Positions 47,385 through 56,960 are shown, counted from the stretch's first letter. The stretch is 64,000 bases of DNA from Arthrobacter hankyongi (GCF_022012395.1 NZ_JAKLTQ010000001.1:801792-865791); one strand, 5' to 3'. The notes: a model not told the origin generated them from the letters alone. Made by a program: numbers and translations.

Positions 47385-48275
47385 ATGACAGCACAGCCTG
47401 CCCCGCAGCCCGGGGCGCCGGCCCGTCCGCGCAAGCCCCAGACCAGCCTGCAGGTGCTGCGCACCGAACGGATTTCGGCGGACATGGTGCGGATCCATGC
47501 CGGCGGCCCGGAATTCGAGGCCTTCGCGGACAGGTACGCGGCCAAGGACGCCACCGACCAGTACATCAAGCTGTGGTTCGTGGACCCGGCACTCGGAGTA
47601 CAGCTGCCGGTGGACGTTGCCGCACTCAAGGACGAGCTGACCGCCCAGGGCAGGACGGAGCAGCTGCCGGTCAGCCGGACCTATACCGTGCGCCGGGTAG
47701 ACCGTGGGACCGGAGAGCTGGCCATTGACTTCGTGGTGCATGGGGACGAGGGGCTGGCCGGACCCTGGGCCGCCGCCGCCCAGCCCGGCGACTGGCTGAT
47801 GTTCACCGGGCCCGGCGGCGCCTACGCACCCAGCCCCGAGGCCGACTGGTACCTGCTGGCCGGGGATGAATCGGCGCTGCCGGCCATCGGCGCGGCCGTG
47901 GACGCCCTGGCCCCGGAAGCTACCGGCCATGCCTTCATCGAGGTGGACTCGGCAGCCGATGTGCAGGACCTTGGCGGCCCGGCCGGACTCCAGCTGCACT
48001 GGCTCTTCCGCCACGGGACACCGGCCGGCACCACCACGCTGCTGCGCGAGGCCGTGGCCGGCCTGGACTGGCCCCAGGGCCGTGTCCAGGCCTTCGTCCA
48101 CGGGGAGCGGGAAATGGTCAAGTCGCTGCGGGACGTGCTGTTCGTGGAGCACGGACTGGACCGCAAGCAGGTCTCCATCTCCGGCTACTGGGCGCTCGGC
48201 CGGGCCGAGGACGCCTTCCAGGCGGAAAAGCGGACCGAGATCGGCCAGATCATCCCCGCCGGCTACCCCGCCTGA
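47385..48275 (+). CDS. Siderophore-interacting protein (FAD-dependent ferric reductase)
   Basis: A 296-residue protein of the SIP/ViuB family that releases iron from ferric siderophores by reduction. The FAD domain has PVSRTYTVRRVDRGTGELAI (RxYT motif), then FVVHGDEGLAGPWAAAAQPG. The C-terminal domain has WYLLAGDESALPAIGAAVDA and ISGYWALGRAEDAFQAEK. The upstream 84 bp contains TTAGGCTGGGATAGG, only a weak match to an IdeR box. No siderophore transporter is adjacent. Confidence 0.92.
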   Translation: MTAQPAPQPGAPARPRKPQTSLQVLRTERISADMVRIHAGGPEFEAFADRYAAKDATDQYIKLWFVDPALGVQLPVDVAALKDELTAQGRTEQLPVSRTYTVRRVDRGTGELAIDFVVHGDEGLAGPWAAAAQPGDWLMFTGPGGAYAPSPEADWYLLAGDESALPAIGAAVDALAPEATGHAFIEVDSAADVQDLGGPAGLQLHWLFRHGTPAGTTTLLREAVAGLDWPQGRVQAFVHGEREMVKSLRDVLFVEHGLDRKQVSISGYWALGRAEDAFQAEKRTEIGQIIPAGYPA

Positions 48276-48314
48276 GCGTTCAGCGGCCGCCGGCGCAAAA
48301 GGCCGGTAGGACGG

Positions 48315-49889
48315 TCAGCGCCGCCGGTTGCGCCGGCCCTCGTTGGAGCCCCAGCCGCGGGTGAGCGGGCGGGCAAGGTTGTCGCCCAGCACGGCCCCGC
48401 CGGCCATCGCCAGGATCACCGTCAGCGCGCTGAACAGCCCGAACAGGCCGGTAGTCGGATCATCCGGATGGACCGTCAGGATGTACATGGCCCGGAAAAT
48501 GGCGAATCCGGGCAACAGGAAAAGCAGCGCGGGCACCGCCACGACCAGCTGCGGCGAGCCCATCTTCAGCGCCACCAGCCGGGCCGCGAAGCCAATGAAC
48601 ACTGCGGCCACGGCCGGGCTGAGCCGGTTCCCGAGGCCGCCCGCCTGGACCAGCGAATACATGACGAAGCCGAGCAGCGCCACCAGCGCAGTGGGCAGGA
48701 TCATCGCCGGCCGGGTCTGCTCGGTGATGCAGACCAGCGCCGTGGCCAGCATCACCAGCACCGCCTGGACCATGACCGGGTACGCCCCTTGGCCGGGGTC
48801 CAGGACATCCGGCACACCGATCCCGACCAGCGAGCCGGCCACCAGGCCCACGGAGATGCCCGCGACCAGGGCGCCGAAAGTCAGGAAGGCCGAGAGGAAG
48901 CGCCCGGCCGCGGTGACCGGGAAGCCATTGATCGCATCCTGTACCGCCGATACCAGCCGCCCGGTGGGCAGCAGCATGATGATCCCGCCGGCGATCACGA
49001 TCGCCGGACTGAGCGGGACGCTCAGCTGCCAGAAGGCCAGCGCCAGGAAGGTCACCAGGCAGGAGGCTGCCGCCGTCGTAAAGAAATCGGGAATGCGCCA
49101 CTTGCCGAGCGTGCGCGAGGCCAGTTCCACCAGCACGCTGGTGAAGACGGCAACCAGCGAGGCCGCGACGCTGCCGCCGATGAAGGCCACGATGGTGCCG
49201 GCGAACGCGGCGCTGGCGGTCATCGCCATCCACCGGGCGTAGGGCTTGGGCCGGCGGGTGATCGATTTCAGCCGCTGCCGGGCCTCGGTGCGGTCGGCGT
49301 GGCCGCGGACGATGTCCGTCACCAGTTGGTGGACCTGGGACAGCCCGGCGTAGTTGCTGGTCCATGAGCGGACCACACGCATCACGGTCACGGGCACGGC
49401 GTCCGGCTTGGCGTAGTTGATCACGACGGACTGGTTGGTGATGTCCACTTCCACATCGCGCAGCCCGAACGCGGCGGTCACCGCGATGATGCTGGCCTCC
49501 ACCTCCAGGGCCCCGGCCCCGTAGCGGAACATCGTCTCGGCCAGTTCCAGCGACAGGTCCAGGGTCTGCCGGGCGGACGCGTCCACTCCGCCGGCCTGGA
49601 TCATGGGGTTCGCATAGGGGCTGCCGGCAAGCCGGTCCACGATGCTCAGCGGTGCGGTTGGCGGCGCCTCGCTCTGGACCAGCCGGCGCAGCATCCGCCG
49701 TGCGGCGGCGTTGTGCCGGGGCGGAGTGCGGGGGGCCTGGAGCGGGACGGTGCCGGCGGGCACCGGCTTCGTCTGCTTGGGCACGGGCCGGCGATTCTGG
49801 CGGGGCGGCTGCGGGGTCACGATCGGCAGCATGCCTACCGCCGGAGGCAGCGGCGGCTTGGATTTTCCGCTGCCCGTGTTCTCCTGCAC
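48315..49889 (-). CDS. thrE: Threonine/serine exporter, ThrE family
   Basis: A 524-residue ThrE-type exporter. After a Pro-rich cytoplasmic N-terminus comes the soluble ThrE domain (LDLSLELAETMFRYGAGALE) and about ten spans in two halves, as in Corynebacterium ThrE, where it exports threonine and serine. The start is GTG at 49887-49889 with GGAGG 5 nt upstream; an earlier GTG at 49937 lacks a ribosome site. Convergent with the siderophore-interacting protein gene, 39 bp between stops. Confidence 0.9.
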   Translation of the reverse strand: MQENTGSGKSKPPLPPAVGMLPIVTPQPPRQNRRPVPKQTKPVPAGTVPLQAPRTPPRHNAAARRMLRRLVQSEAPPTAPLSIVDRLAGSPYANPMIQAGGVDASARQTLDLSLELAETMFRYGAGALEVEASIIAVTAAFGLRDVEVDITNQSVVINYAKPDAVPVTVMRVVRSWTSNYAGLSQVHQLVTDIVRGHADRTEARQRLKSITRRPKPYARWMAMTASAAFAGTIVAFIGGSVAASLVAVFTSVLVELASRTLGKWRIPDFFTTAAASCLVTFLALAFWQLSVPLSPAIVIAGGIIMLLPTGRLVSAVQDAINGFPVTAAGRFLSAFLTFGALVAGISVGLVAGSLVGIGVPDVLDPGQGAYPVMVQAVLVMLATALVCITEQTRPAMILPTALVALLGFVMYSLVQAGGLGNRLSPAVAAVFIGFAARLVALKMGSPQLVVAVPALLFLLPGFAIFRAMYILTVHPDDPTTGLFGLFSALTVILAMAGGAVLGDNLARPLTRGWGSNEGRRNRRR

Positions 49890-50037
49890 TGTGCCTCCGC
49901 TCTGCTCATGGCTCTGCCGGCTATTTAATGGTCCCACACCGGCGGCCGCACGCCGACACCGCCCTCCCGGCGGCCACAGCCGCTAGACTTGATGCAAATG
50001 CATGGAAATGCACCAGAACCGCCGACCGGAAGGCACC

Positions 50038-51072
50038 ATGGCACGCAAGATCGAACTCGGCCTCGACACGTTCGGGGATGTCACCTACGGCCCGGACGGG
50101 AAGCTGCTGCCGCCGGACCAGGTGCTGCGCAACGTCGTCGAGGAAGCCGTCCTGGCCGACGAACTGGGGTTGGACTTCATCGGCATCGGCGAACACCACC
50201 GCCAGGACTTCGCCGTGTCGGCCCCGGAGGTGGTCCTGGCCGCCATCGCCGGCAGGACCAGCCGCATCCGCCTGGGCTCGGCCGTAACGGTGCTCAGCTC
50301 GGACGACCCGGTCCGGGTGTTCCAGCGCTTCGCCACGCTCGACGCCGTCTCCAGCGGCCGCGCCGAGGTGATCCTGGGCCGCGGCTCCTTCACCGAGTCC
50401 TTCCCGCTGTTCGGTTTCGAACTGGACCAGTACGAGGAACTGTTCGAGGAAAAGCTGCACCTGTTCACCGAACTGCGCAAGGAGCAGCCGGTCAGCTGGG
50501 CCGGCAGCACCCGGCCGGCCCTGCGCGGACAGCAGGTCCAGCCGACCACTGCCTCGGGGTCCCTGCCGACCTGGATCGCCGTCGGCGGCACGCCGCAGTC
50601 GGTGGTCCGCGCCGCGCACTACGGGCTGCCGCTGATGCTGGCGATCATCGGCGGGGCACCGCTGAACTTCGCCCCGTTCGTGGACCTGTACAAGCGGGCC
50701 CTGGCCGAGTTCGGCCAGCCTGCGCTGCCCGTCGGCGCGCACTCCCCCGGCTATATCGCCGCCACCGACGAACAGGCCCGGGAAGAGATGTGGCCGCACT
50801 ATGTCGAGATGCAGGAGCGCATCGGACGGGAGCGCGGCTGGGGACGGATGAGCCGCGCGCAGTTCGAGGCCGAGGCAGGCCCGGACGGCGCGCTGTTCGT
50901 CGGATCGCCTCAGACCGTGGCCAGCAAAATCGTCACGGTGGCCAAGGGCCTGGGGCTGTCCCGCTTCGACCTGAAGTACAGCCTGGGCACGCTGCCGCAC
51001 GAACAACTGATGACCAGCATCGGCCTCTACGGCCGCGAGGTGGCCCCGGCGGTGCGTGAACAACTGGCCTGA
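50038..51072 (+). CDS. LLM-class flavin-dependent oxidoreductase
   Basis: A 344-residue luciferase-like monooxygenase fold protein: MARKIELGLDTFGDVTYGPD, then IGIGEHHRQDFAVSAPEVVL and LGSAVTVLSSDDPVRVFQRF. FMN or F420 is the usual cofactor. ATG 50038 with GGAAGG 5 nt upstream is preferred to the in-frame start at 50002. Substrate unknown; such genes often act on xenobiotics or act as accessory dehydrogenases. Confidence 0.9.
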   Translation: MARKIELGLDTFGDVTYGPDGKLLPPDQVLRNVVEEAVLADELGLDFIGIGEHHRQDFAVSAPEVVLAAIAGRTSRIRLGSAVTVLSSDDPVRVFQRFATLDAVSSGRAEVILGRGSFTESFPLFGFELDQYEELFEEKLHLFTELRKEQPVSWAGSTRPALRGQQVQPTTASGSLPTWIAVGGTPQSVVRAAHYGLPLMLAIIGGAPLNFAPFVDLYKRALAEFGQPALPVGAHSPGYIAATDEQAREEMWPHYVEMQERIGRERGWGRMSRAQFEAEAGPDGALFVGSPQTVASKIVTVAKGLGLSRFDLKYSLGTLPHEQLMTSIGLYGREVAPAVREQLA

Positions 51073-51105
51073 AACGGGCCGTCAGCAACCGGCCGCAGGC
51101 CGCCC

Positions 51106-51133
51106 TTGACACCCCCGGGCACCGTTCTAACGT
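51106..51133 (+). promoter_or_regulatory. Promoter of the lipase-maturation-factor-like gene
   Basis: TTGACA (51106-51111), 16-bp spacer, TAACGT (51128-51133). The expected start of transcription is only about 4 nt before the ATG at 51144, so the mRNA would be nearly leaderless, in agreement with the weak ribosome site. Confidence 0.55.
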
Positions 51134-51143
51134 TGGAATTGCC

Positions 51144-52592
51144 ATGGACTGGTTCAGCGCGGACGGGTTTGAACTGGCGCGGCAGGTGCTCCAGCGCGGC
51201 ATCGCCGCGGTATACCTGATTGCGTTCCTGTCGGCCGCCGCACAGTTCCCGGCCCTGCTCGGCGAGCACGGACTGCTGCCGGTGCCGCGGTACCTGGGCT
51301 GGTCCAGGGCACGCGGGCCCACGCTGTTCAGCCGCCGCTACTCGGACCGGCGGCTGCTGGCGGTGGCATGGACCGGGGCGGCGGTGGCGGCGCTGCTGGT
51401 GGCCGGGCTGCCGCAGGCCGGAGCCGCCTGGCTTCCGCTGCTGGCGTTCCTGCTGCTGTGGGGCCTGTACATGTCGATCGTCAACGTCGGGCAGACATTC
51501 TATTCCTTCGGCTGGGAGACCCTGCTGCTGGAGGCCGGCTTCATGGCCGCCTTCCTGGGTTCCAACCGGGTCGCCCCGCCGGCGCCGATGCTCTGGCTGT
51601 TCATCTGGCTGGCCTTCCGGCTGGAGTTCGGCGCCGGCATGATCAAGATGCGCGGGGACCGCTGCTGGCGGGACTTCACCGCGCTCTACTACCACCATGA
51701 GACCCAGCCGATGCCCGGCCCGCTCAGCTGGTACTTCCACCACCTGCCCAAGCCGCTGCACCGGGTCGAAGTGCTCGGCAACCACATCGCCCAGCTGGTG
51801 ATGCCGTTCCTGCTCTTTGCGCCCCAGCCGGTGGGCAGCATCGCCGCCGCCGTCGTCATTGGCACGCAGCTGTGGCTGGTGATCTCGGGCAATTTCGCCT
51901 GGCTGAACTGGCTGACCATCATCATCGCGTTCGCCGCTGTCAGCGACCGCGCGGTCGAAGCCGTGCTGCCGGGGCCGGACAGCCTCACCCCGGGCTACGG
52001 CCCGACGCCGGTCTGGTTCACCGCCGTCGTGCTGGCCGCCGCAGCGCTGCTGGTGGTGCTCAGCTGGTGGCCGGCACGCAACCTCTTCTCCCACCACCAG
52101 CTGATGAACACCAGTTTCAACCGCTGGCATCTGGGCAATGCCTACGGTGCGTTCGGGTCAATCACCCGCCAACGCTATGAAATCATCGTCGAGGGCTCGC
52201 TGGACGGCACCGCGTGGCGCGAGTACGAGTTCAAGGGAAAGCCCGGGGACCCCGGCCGGATGCCCCGGCAGTTCGCCCCCTACCATCTGCGGCTGGACTG
52301 GCTGATGTGGTTCCTGGCGCTCGGTGCCCGCGGGGAGAACTGGTTTGTTCCGTTCCTGCACCGGCTGCTCGAGGCGGACCGGCCGACCCTGCGCCTGCTG
52401 GCCCGGGACCCGTTCGACGGCGCGGCGCCGACATACGTGAGGGCCAGGGTCTTCCACTACCGGTATTCGACCTGGGCGGAGAAGCGCCGGACCGGCCTGT
52501 GGTGGATCCGCCGGCCGGCGGGGGTGCTGATCCAGCCGCTGACGCTGGCGGACAGCACCCGCCGCCGGTCCTGGCTGGGCGGATGGGACTGA
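51144..52592 (+). CDS. Lipase maturation factor family membrane protein
   Basis: A 482-residue polytopic protein of the LMF1 family: spans from residue about 16 to 320, conserved VNVGQTFYSFGWETLLLEAG, RLEFGAGMIKMRGDRCWRDF and YHHETQPMPGPLSWYFHHLP in the first half, and a C-terminal soluble part (YEIIVEGSLDGTAWREYEFK, PYHLRLDWLMWFLAL). In animals LMF1 helps lipoprotein lipase fold in the ER; bacterial members are uncharacterised. Stands alone, convergent with the MHS transporter gene. Confidence 0.9.
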   Translation: MDWFSADGFELARQVLQRGIAAVYLIAFLSAAAQFPALLGEHGLLPVPRYLGWSRARGPTLFSRRYSDRRLLAVAWTGAAVAALLVAGLPQAGAAWLPLLAFLLLWGLYMSIVNVGQTFYSFGWETLLLEAGFMAAFLGSNRVAPPAPMLWLFIWLAFRLEFGAGMIKMRGDRCWRDFTALYYHHETQPMPGPLSWYFHHLPKPLHRVEVLGNHIAQLVMPFLLFAPQPVGSIAAAVVIGTQLWLVISGNFAWLNWLTIIIAFAAVSDRAVEAVLPGPDSLTPGYGPTPVWFTAVVLAAAALLVVLSWWPARNLFSHHQLMNTSFNRWHLGNAYGAFGSITRQRYEIIVEGSLDGTAWREYEFKGKPGDPGRMPRQFAPYHLRLDWLMWFLALGARGENWFVPFLHRLLEADRPTLRLLARDPFDGAAPTYVRARVFHYRYSTWAEKRRTGLWWIRRPAGVLIQPLTLADSTRRRSWLGGWD

Positions 52593-52597
52593 TGCCC

Positions 52598-53929
52598 CTA
52601 GACGGTGGCCGGTTCGCGCAGGCCCAACTGCGGGGTCGGCACCTTGTAGGTCTCCCGGGCCGTCAGGGCCGACACCGCAGCGATGGCGCAGATGATGGCG
52701 GTGAAGATGCTGGTGGCCACCCAGCCGCCGGGCTGGAGGCCGCCCATCGCGGCGACGATCGAAGGCGCGAAGCCTGCCATCAGGAAGCCAAGCTGGGTGC
52801 CGATCGCCAGCCCGGAGAAGCGGACGTGGGTGGTGAACATTTCGGCGTAGAAGGAGGGCCACACGGCGTTGGCCGCGGCGTAGGCGCAGGAGAAGACCAG
52901 CAAGGACAGCGCGAACTGCAGCAGGGTGTTGCCCGACTCCATCGACAGCAGGTACAGCGGCATAAAGAGGGCGCTGCCGACGGCACCGTAGATGAACACC
53001 GGCTTGCGCCCGATCCGGTCCGCAAGGCTGCCGAAGAACGGCTGGGTGAACAGGGCGCCGACGTTGCCGGCGACCACCAGCCAGAGGGTGATGCCCTCGT
53101 CCACGTTGCCGACTTCGGCACCGTACTTGATGGCCAGGGTGCCGTAGACGGTGGAGACGGCCGCGATGAAGGCGCAGCAGATCACGCGCAGCACGTCGCG
53201 CCAGTGGTCCCGCAGCAGCACGCTGACCGGCAGCTTGGCGACCTCGTTCCTGGCCTTGGCCTCCTCGAAGGCCGGGGTCTCGTGCAGCGAGCGGCGGATG
53301 AAGTAGGTGACGATCACCACGACGGCGCTGAGCCAGAACGGAATGCGCCAGCCGATGCTGTACTTGATCTCGTCGGGCAGGGCGACGACGGGGATGAAGA
53401 TCATGGCCGCCAGGATCTGGCCGCCCTGGGTTCCGCTCAGGGTCCAGGAAGTAAAGAAGGACCGGCGGTTGTCCGGCGCGTGCTCCAAGGTCAGGGAGCT
53501 GGCACCGGCCTGCTCGCCGGCTGCGGAGAGGCCCTGCATCAACCGGCAGACCACCAGGATGGCGGGGGCCCACCAGCCGATCACGTCAAAGCTCGGAATG
53601 CAGCCGATCAGGAAGGTGGCCGCCCCCATCAACACCAGGGTGAACATCAGGACCTTCTGCCGGCCGATGCGGTCGCCGAAGTGGCCTACGAACACGGCAC
53701 CGATGGGGCGGGCAATGTAGGCAAAGCCGAACGTCGCCAGCGACATGATGCCAGCCTGGGCGCCGGCGTCGGGGAAGAAGACGTGCGGAAAGATCAGTGC
53801 CGCGGCCGACCCGAAGATGAAGAAGTCGTAGTACTCGACCGCGCTGCCCATGAAGCTGGCCAGTGCGGCCTTGGCCGGCGTTTTCTGGTGTTCAGCGCTG
53901 GTGCCGCCCGTGGGCGCCGATGCTTTCAT
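52598..53929 (-). CDS. MHS-family transporter (shikimate permease ShiA-like)
   Basis: A 443-residue MFS carrier of the metabolite:H+ symporter group: opening FMGSAVEYYDFFIFGSAAAL, the loop motif GHFGDRIGRQKVL and its second-half copy SLADRIGRKPVFIYG, with twelve spans. Relatives carry shikimate, alpha-ketoglutarate, proline or citrate. It is divergent from a shikimate/quinate dehydrogenase and 3-dehydroshikimate dehydratase gene pair, so shikimate, dehydroshikimate or quinate is the likely substrate. Confidence 0.88.
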   Translation of the reverse strand: MKASAPTGGTSAEHQKTPAKAALASFMGSAVEYYDFFIFGSAAALIFPHVFFPDAGAQAGIMSLATFGFAYIARPIGAVFVGHFGDRIGRQKVLMFTLVLMGAATFLIGCIPSFDVIGWWAPAILVVCRLMQGLSAAGEQAGASSLTLEHAPDNRRSFFTSWTLSGTQGGQILAAMIFIPVVALPDEIKYSIGWRIPFWLSAVVVIVTYFIRRSLHETPAFEEAKARNEVAKLPVSVLLRDHWRDVLRVICCAFIAAVSTVYGTLAIKYGAEVGNVDEGITLWLVVAGNVGALFTQPFFGSLADRIGRKPVFIYGAVGSALFMPLYLLSMESGNTLLQFALSLLVFSCAYAAANAVWPSFYAEMFTTHVRFSGLAIGTQLGFLMAGFAPSIVAAMGGLQPGGWVATSIFTAIICAIAAVSALTARETYKVPTPQLGLREPATV

Positions 53930-54020
53930 GACGTCTCCTTAGCTGGTTTGGGAGGGGGAATCCCAGGGCCTGGCTTCCGGCGCGGAATACCGGGCGGCCA
54001 TCTGATGATTGTGCGCTATC

Positions 54021-54041
54021 CGAACACATGTGCATGTTTCG
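54021..54041. promoter_or_regulatory. Candidate IclR-type operator in the shikimate intergenic region
   Basis: CGAACACATG-TG-CATGTTTCG, an imperfect inverted repeat with one bulged base, in the 220-bp gap between the divergent transporter and dehydrogenase genes. It lies upstream of the transporter start. Probable binding site for the IclR regulator at 56961; unproven. Confidence 0.35.
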
Positions 54042-54088
54042 AACGACAAACCAATGTAGTCCAGCGCACACCTGTCACGCAAGGCCCT

Positions 54089-54117
54089 TTCGCCGATTCG
54101 TGCGATATGCGTACAAT
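54089..54117 (+). promoter_or_regulatory. Promoter of the shikimate dehydrogenase operon
   Basis: Strong -10 TACAAT (54112-54117) with only a weak -35 (TTCGCC, 17-bp spacer), a combination typical of activator-dependent promoters. TCGTGC occurs on both sides of the -10, about 19 bp apart, and may be regulator half-sites. The GTG start is at 54150. Confidence 0.55.
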
Positions 54118-54149
54118 CGTGCAGAAATCGAACAAACGGAGGGACAACC

Positions 54150-55022
54150 GTGAGCACCGTGTCGGAATCGTATTTGGTCGGACTGATCGGCGAAGGGATC
54201 ACCATTTCGCTGACCCCGCCGATGCACGAACGCGAGGCCGACCGGCAGGGAATCCGCTACCTGTACCGGCCGATCGACCTCTCCGTGATCAACCGCCCCG
54301 GCGAGGCCGTCGGGGACCTGCTGCGCCAGGGCCGCGACCTGGGCTACAACGCCTTCAACATCACGCACCCGTGCAAGCAACTGGTGCTGGAGCACCTCGA
54401 TGAGATTTCCGACGACGCCCGCCGGCTGGACGCGGTCAACACGGTGCTGGTCCAGGACGGCAAGCTGATGGGGCACAACACCGACTTCTCCGGTTTCGGC
54501 ACCGCCCTGGCCCACGGCCTGCCCGGCGCCGGGCTCGGGTCGGTGGTGCAGGTCGGCACCGGCGGCGCCGGGTCCGCCGTCGCCTACGCCCTGCTCAAGT
54601 CCGGGGTCCGTACGCTCACCCTCACGGACCTGGACGCCGGGCGGGCCGCCGCCCGCGCCGCCGCCCTGGCCGTGCTCTTCCCGGACCGGCAGGTAGGCTC
54701 CGTGCCGGCCGGCCAGCTCGCGGACGTCCTGGCCGCCGCCGACGGCGTGGTCAACGCTACGCCGGTAGGCATGCACACGCACCCCGGCCTGCCGCTGGAC
54801 ACGGACCTGCTCGAGCCCCGGCACTGGGTGGCCGACGTCATCTACCGCCCGGTGGAAACCGAACTCATCAAGGTTGCCGCGGCCAAAGGCTGCCGCGTGC
54901 TCGACGGCGGCCATATGGCCGTGGGCCAGGCCGTGGACGCGTTCCGGCTGATCACCGGCCTGGCACCGGACCCGGCACGGATGCGTGCCCACTTCCTCGA
55001 ACTGCTGGCCGAGGGCCGCTGA
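54150..55022 (+). CDS. Shikimate/quinate dehydrogenase (catabolic type)
   Basis: A 290-residue AroE-fold dehydrogenase. Substrate contacts: ITISLTPPMHEREA, NAFNITHPCKQ (catalytic Lys) and MGHNTDFSGF. The Rossmann loop is QVGTGGAGSAVAYALLKSG followed by LTDLDAGRA; Asp-x-Asp after the second strand suggests NAD rather than NADP, as in the Corynebacterium glutamicum quinate/shikimate dehydrogenase QsuD. GTG start with GGAGGG upstream. First gene of a rightward operon with the dehydratase and IclR genes. Confidence 0.9.
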   Translation: MSTVSESYLVGLIGEGITISLTPPMHEREADRQGIRYLYRPIDLSVINRPGEAVGDLLRQGRDLGYNAFNITHPCKQLVLEHLDEISDDARRLDAVNTVLVQDGKLMGHNTDFSGFGTALAHGLPGAGLGSVVQVGTGGAGSAVAYALLKSGVRTLTLTDLDAGRAAARAAALAVLFPDRQVGSVPAGQLADVLAAADGVVNATPVGMHTHPGLPLDTDLLEPRHWVADVIYRPVETELIKVAAAKGCRVLDGGHMAVGQAVDAFRLITGLAPDPARMRAHFLELLAEGR

Positions 55023-55050
55023 CCCCCTGACCCGGAAAGGTACCGCCCCG

Positions 55051-56913
55051 ATGCGCACCTCCATTGCCACCGTCTGCCTCAGCGGCACACTGGAAGAGAA
55101 GCTGCACGCCTGTGCCCAGGCCGGCTTCGACGGCGTCGAAATCTTCGAGCAGGACCTGCTGGTCTCCCCGCACAGCCCGGCCGAGATCCGCGCACTGGCG
55201 GCCGAACTCGGCCTGAGCCTGGACCTGTACCAGCCCTTCCGCGACTTCGAGGGTGTGGACGAGGAACTGCTGGCCGACAACCTGTACCGTGCCGAGGCCA
55301 AGTTCAGGCTGATGCGCGAGCTGGGCATGGACCTGATGCTGCTGTGCAGCAATGTCGGCACGGCGACCATCGACGACGACGAAACGGCCGCGGCCCAGCT
55401 GCGCACCCTGGGCGATCTGGCCGCCCGGTACGGCATCCGGATCGCCTACGAGGCGCTGGCCTGGGGCAAGTTCGTCAACGACTTCGAACATGCCTGCCGG
55501 CTGGTCGAACTGGCCGACCATCCCAACGTCGGCACCTGCCTGGACAGCTTCCACATCCTCTCGCGCGGCTGGGACCCGGCCGGCATCGAAAAGATCCCGG
55601 CGGAAAAGATCTTCTTCGTCCAGCTGGCCGATGCCCCGCAGCTGAGCATGGACATCCTGTCCTGGAGCCGGCACTACCGGGTCTTCCCCGGCGAGGGCGC
55701 CTGGGAGCTGGACAAGTTCCTGGGCCACCTGGTGCGCAGCGGCTACACCGGGCCGGTGTCGCTGGAGATCTTCAACGACGTCTTCCGCCAGGCGGACGAG
55801 GTGCGCACCGCCGTCGACGCCATGCGCTCGCTCATCTGGCTGGCCGAACGCACCTGGGTGCACCTTCAGCAGACCGACGGTCCGGATGCGCACTACCCGA
55901 TGGAGCTGGCCACGCTGCCGCAGGTCCCCGAGCCCACCGGCTTCAACTTCGCCGAAGTCAAGGCCGAAAGCACCAAAAAGCTCCAGACCCTGCTGGGCCA
56001 GCTCGGCTTTGCCTGCCGGGGCCGGCACCGCACCAAGCCCGTGCAGCTGTGGACCCAGGGCCGGGCCCGGATCATCATCAACGGGCAGCAGGCCCGCAAC
56101 CAGGAGCCGGCCATTGCCGCGCTCGGCTTCGATGTCGCCGACCCGGTCCGGGCCGCCTCCCGCGCCATGCAGCTGAAGGCGGCCCCGGTGCCGCGCCAAA
56201 GCCAGGCCGACGAGGAGGTCCTGCAGGCGGTCAGCGCGCCGGACACCACCGAAGTCTTCCTGTGCCAGGGCACCCCCGACGGCACCGCGGCCTGGACCCG
56301 GGAATTCGGCCGACCCGCGGACGCCGCGGCGCCGGCCGGCCGGGAACTGATCAGCCACGTGGACCATGTGAACCTGGCCCAGCCCTGGCAGCACTTCGAC
56401 GAGAGCGTGCTCTTCTACGAGAGCACGCTGGCACTGTCCCCCAGCCCCTCCACCGAGGTCCCCAGCCCGGTAGGCCTGGTCCGCAGCCAGGTCATGCGCA
56501 CCCGGGACGGCGCGGTGCGCCTGGCCCTGAACATCGCACCGCTGGTCATGGAGAAACCCGGCCCGTCCTCGGAGTCGGCCTATCCGCAGCACATCGCCTT
56601 CGCCTGCACGGACGTGATCGCGCTGGCCCGCGACGCCGTCGGGCGCGGACTGGAATTCCTCAAGATCCCGGCCAACTACTATGCGGACCTGCAGGCACGC
56701 TTCCGGCTCGCGCCGGAACTGCTGGCCACGCTGCAGGAGCTGAACCTGCTCTACGACCGGGACCAGCACGGCGAGTTCCTGCACTTCTACACCGCCACCG
56801 TGGGCAGCGTGTTCTTCGAGGTCGTTGAACGCCGGAACGGCTATGACGGCTACGGCGCCCCGAACGCCCCGGTGCGGCTGGCGGCACAGTACCTGCTGAC
56901 CAAACAAGGCTAG
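55051..56913 (+). CDS. quiC: 3-dehydroshikimate dehydratase, fused TIM-barrel and HPPD-like domains
   Basis: A 620-residue two-domain protein like QuiC1 of Pseudomonas and QsuB of Corynebacterium. The N-terminal about 280 residues form a sugar-phosphate-isomerase-like TIM barrel (MRTSIATVCLSGTLEEKLHA; metal ligands expected in IAYEALAWG, CLDSFHILS and SLEIFND), which dehydrates 3-dehydroshikimate to protocatechuate. The C-terminal half (about 425-620) is a vicinal-oxygen-chelate, HPPD-like domain with metal ligands in ISHVDHVNLAQ, QHIAFACTD and VFFEVVERRNGYDGYG. ATG 55051 lies 29 nt after the dehydrogenase stop. Confidence 0.92.
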   Translation: MRTSIATVCLSGTLEEKLHACAQAGFDGVEIFEQDLLVSPHSPAEIRALAAELGLSLDLYQPFRDFEGVDEELLADNLYRAEAKFRLMRELGMDLMLLCSNVGTATIDDDETAAAQLRTLGDLAARYGIRIAYEALAWGKFVNDFEHACRLVELADHPNVGTCLDSFHILSRGWDPAGIEKIPAEKIFFVQLADAPQLSMDILSWSRHYRVFPGEGAWELDKFLGHLVRSGYTGPVSLEIFNDVFRQADEVRTAVDAMRSLIWLAERTWVHLQQTDGPDAHYPMELATLPQVPEPTGFNFAEVKAESTKKLQTLLGQLGFACRGRHRTKPVQLWTQGRARIIINGQQARNQEPAIAALGFDVADPVRAASRAMQLKAAPVPRQSQADEEVLQAVSAPDTTEVFLCQGTPDGTAAWTREFGRPADAAAPAGRELISHVDHVNLAQPWQHFDESVLFYESTLALSPSPSTEVPSPVGLVRSQVMRTRDGAVRLALNIAPLVMEKPGPSSESAYPQHIAFACTDVIALARDAVGRGLEFLKIPANYYADLQARFRLAPELLATLQELNLLYDRDQHGEFLHFYTATVGSVFFEVVERRNGYDGYGAPNAPVRLAAQYLLTKQG

Positions 56914-56960
56914 AATCGCTGGGTACGCCCGGCGCAGTTCGGCCCGGCCCGGGAGGAGAG

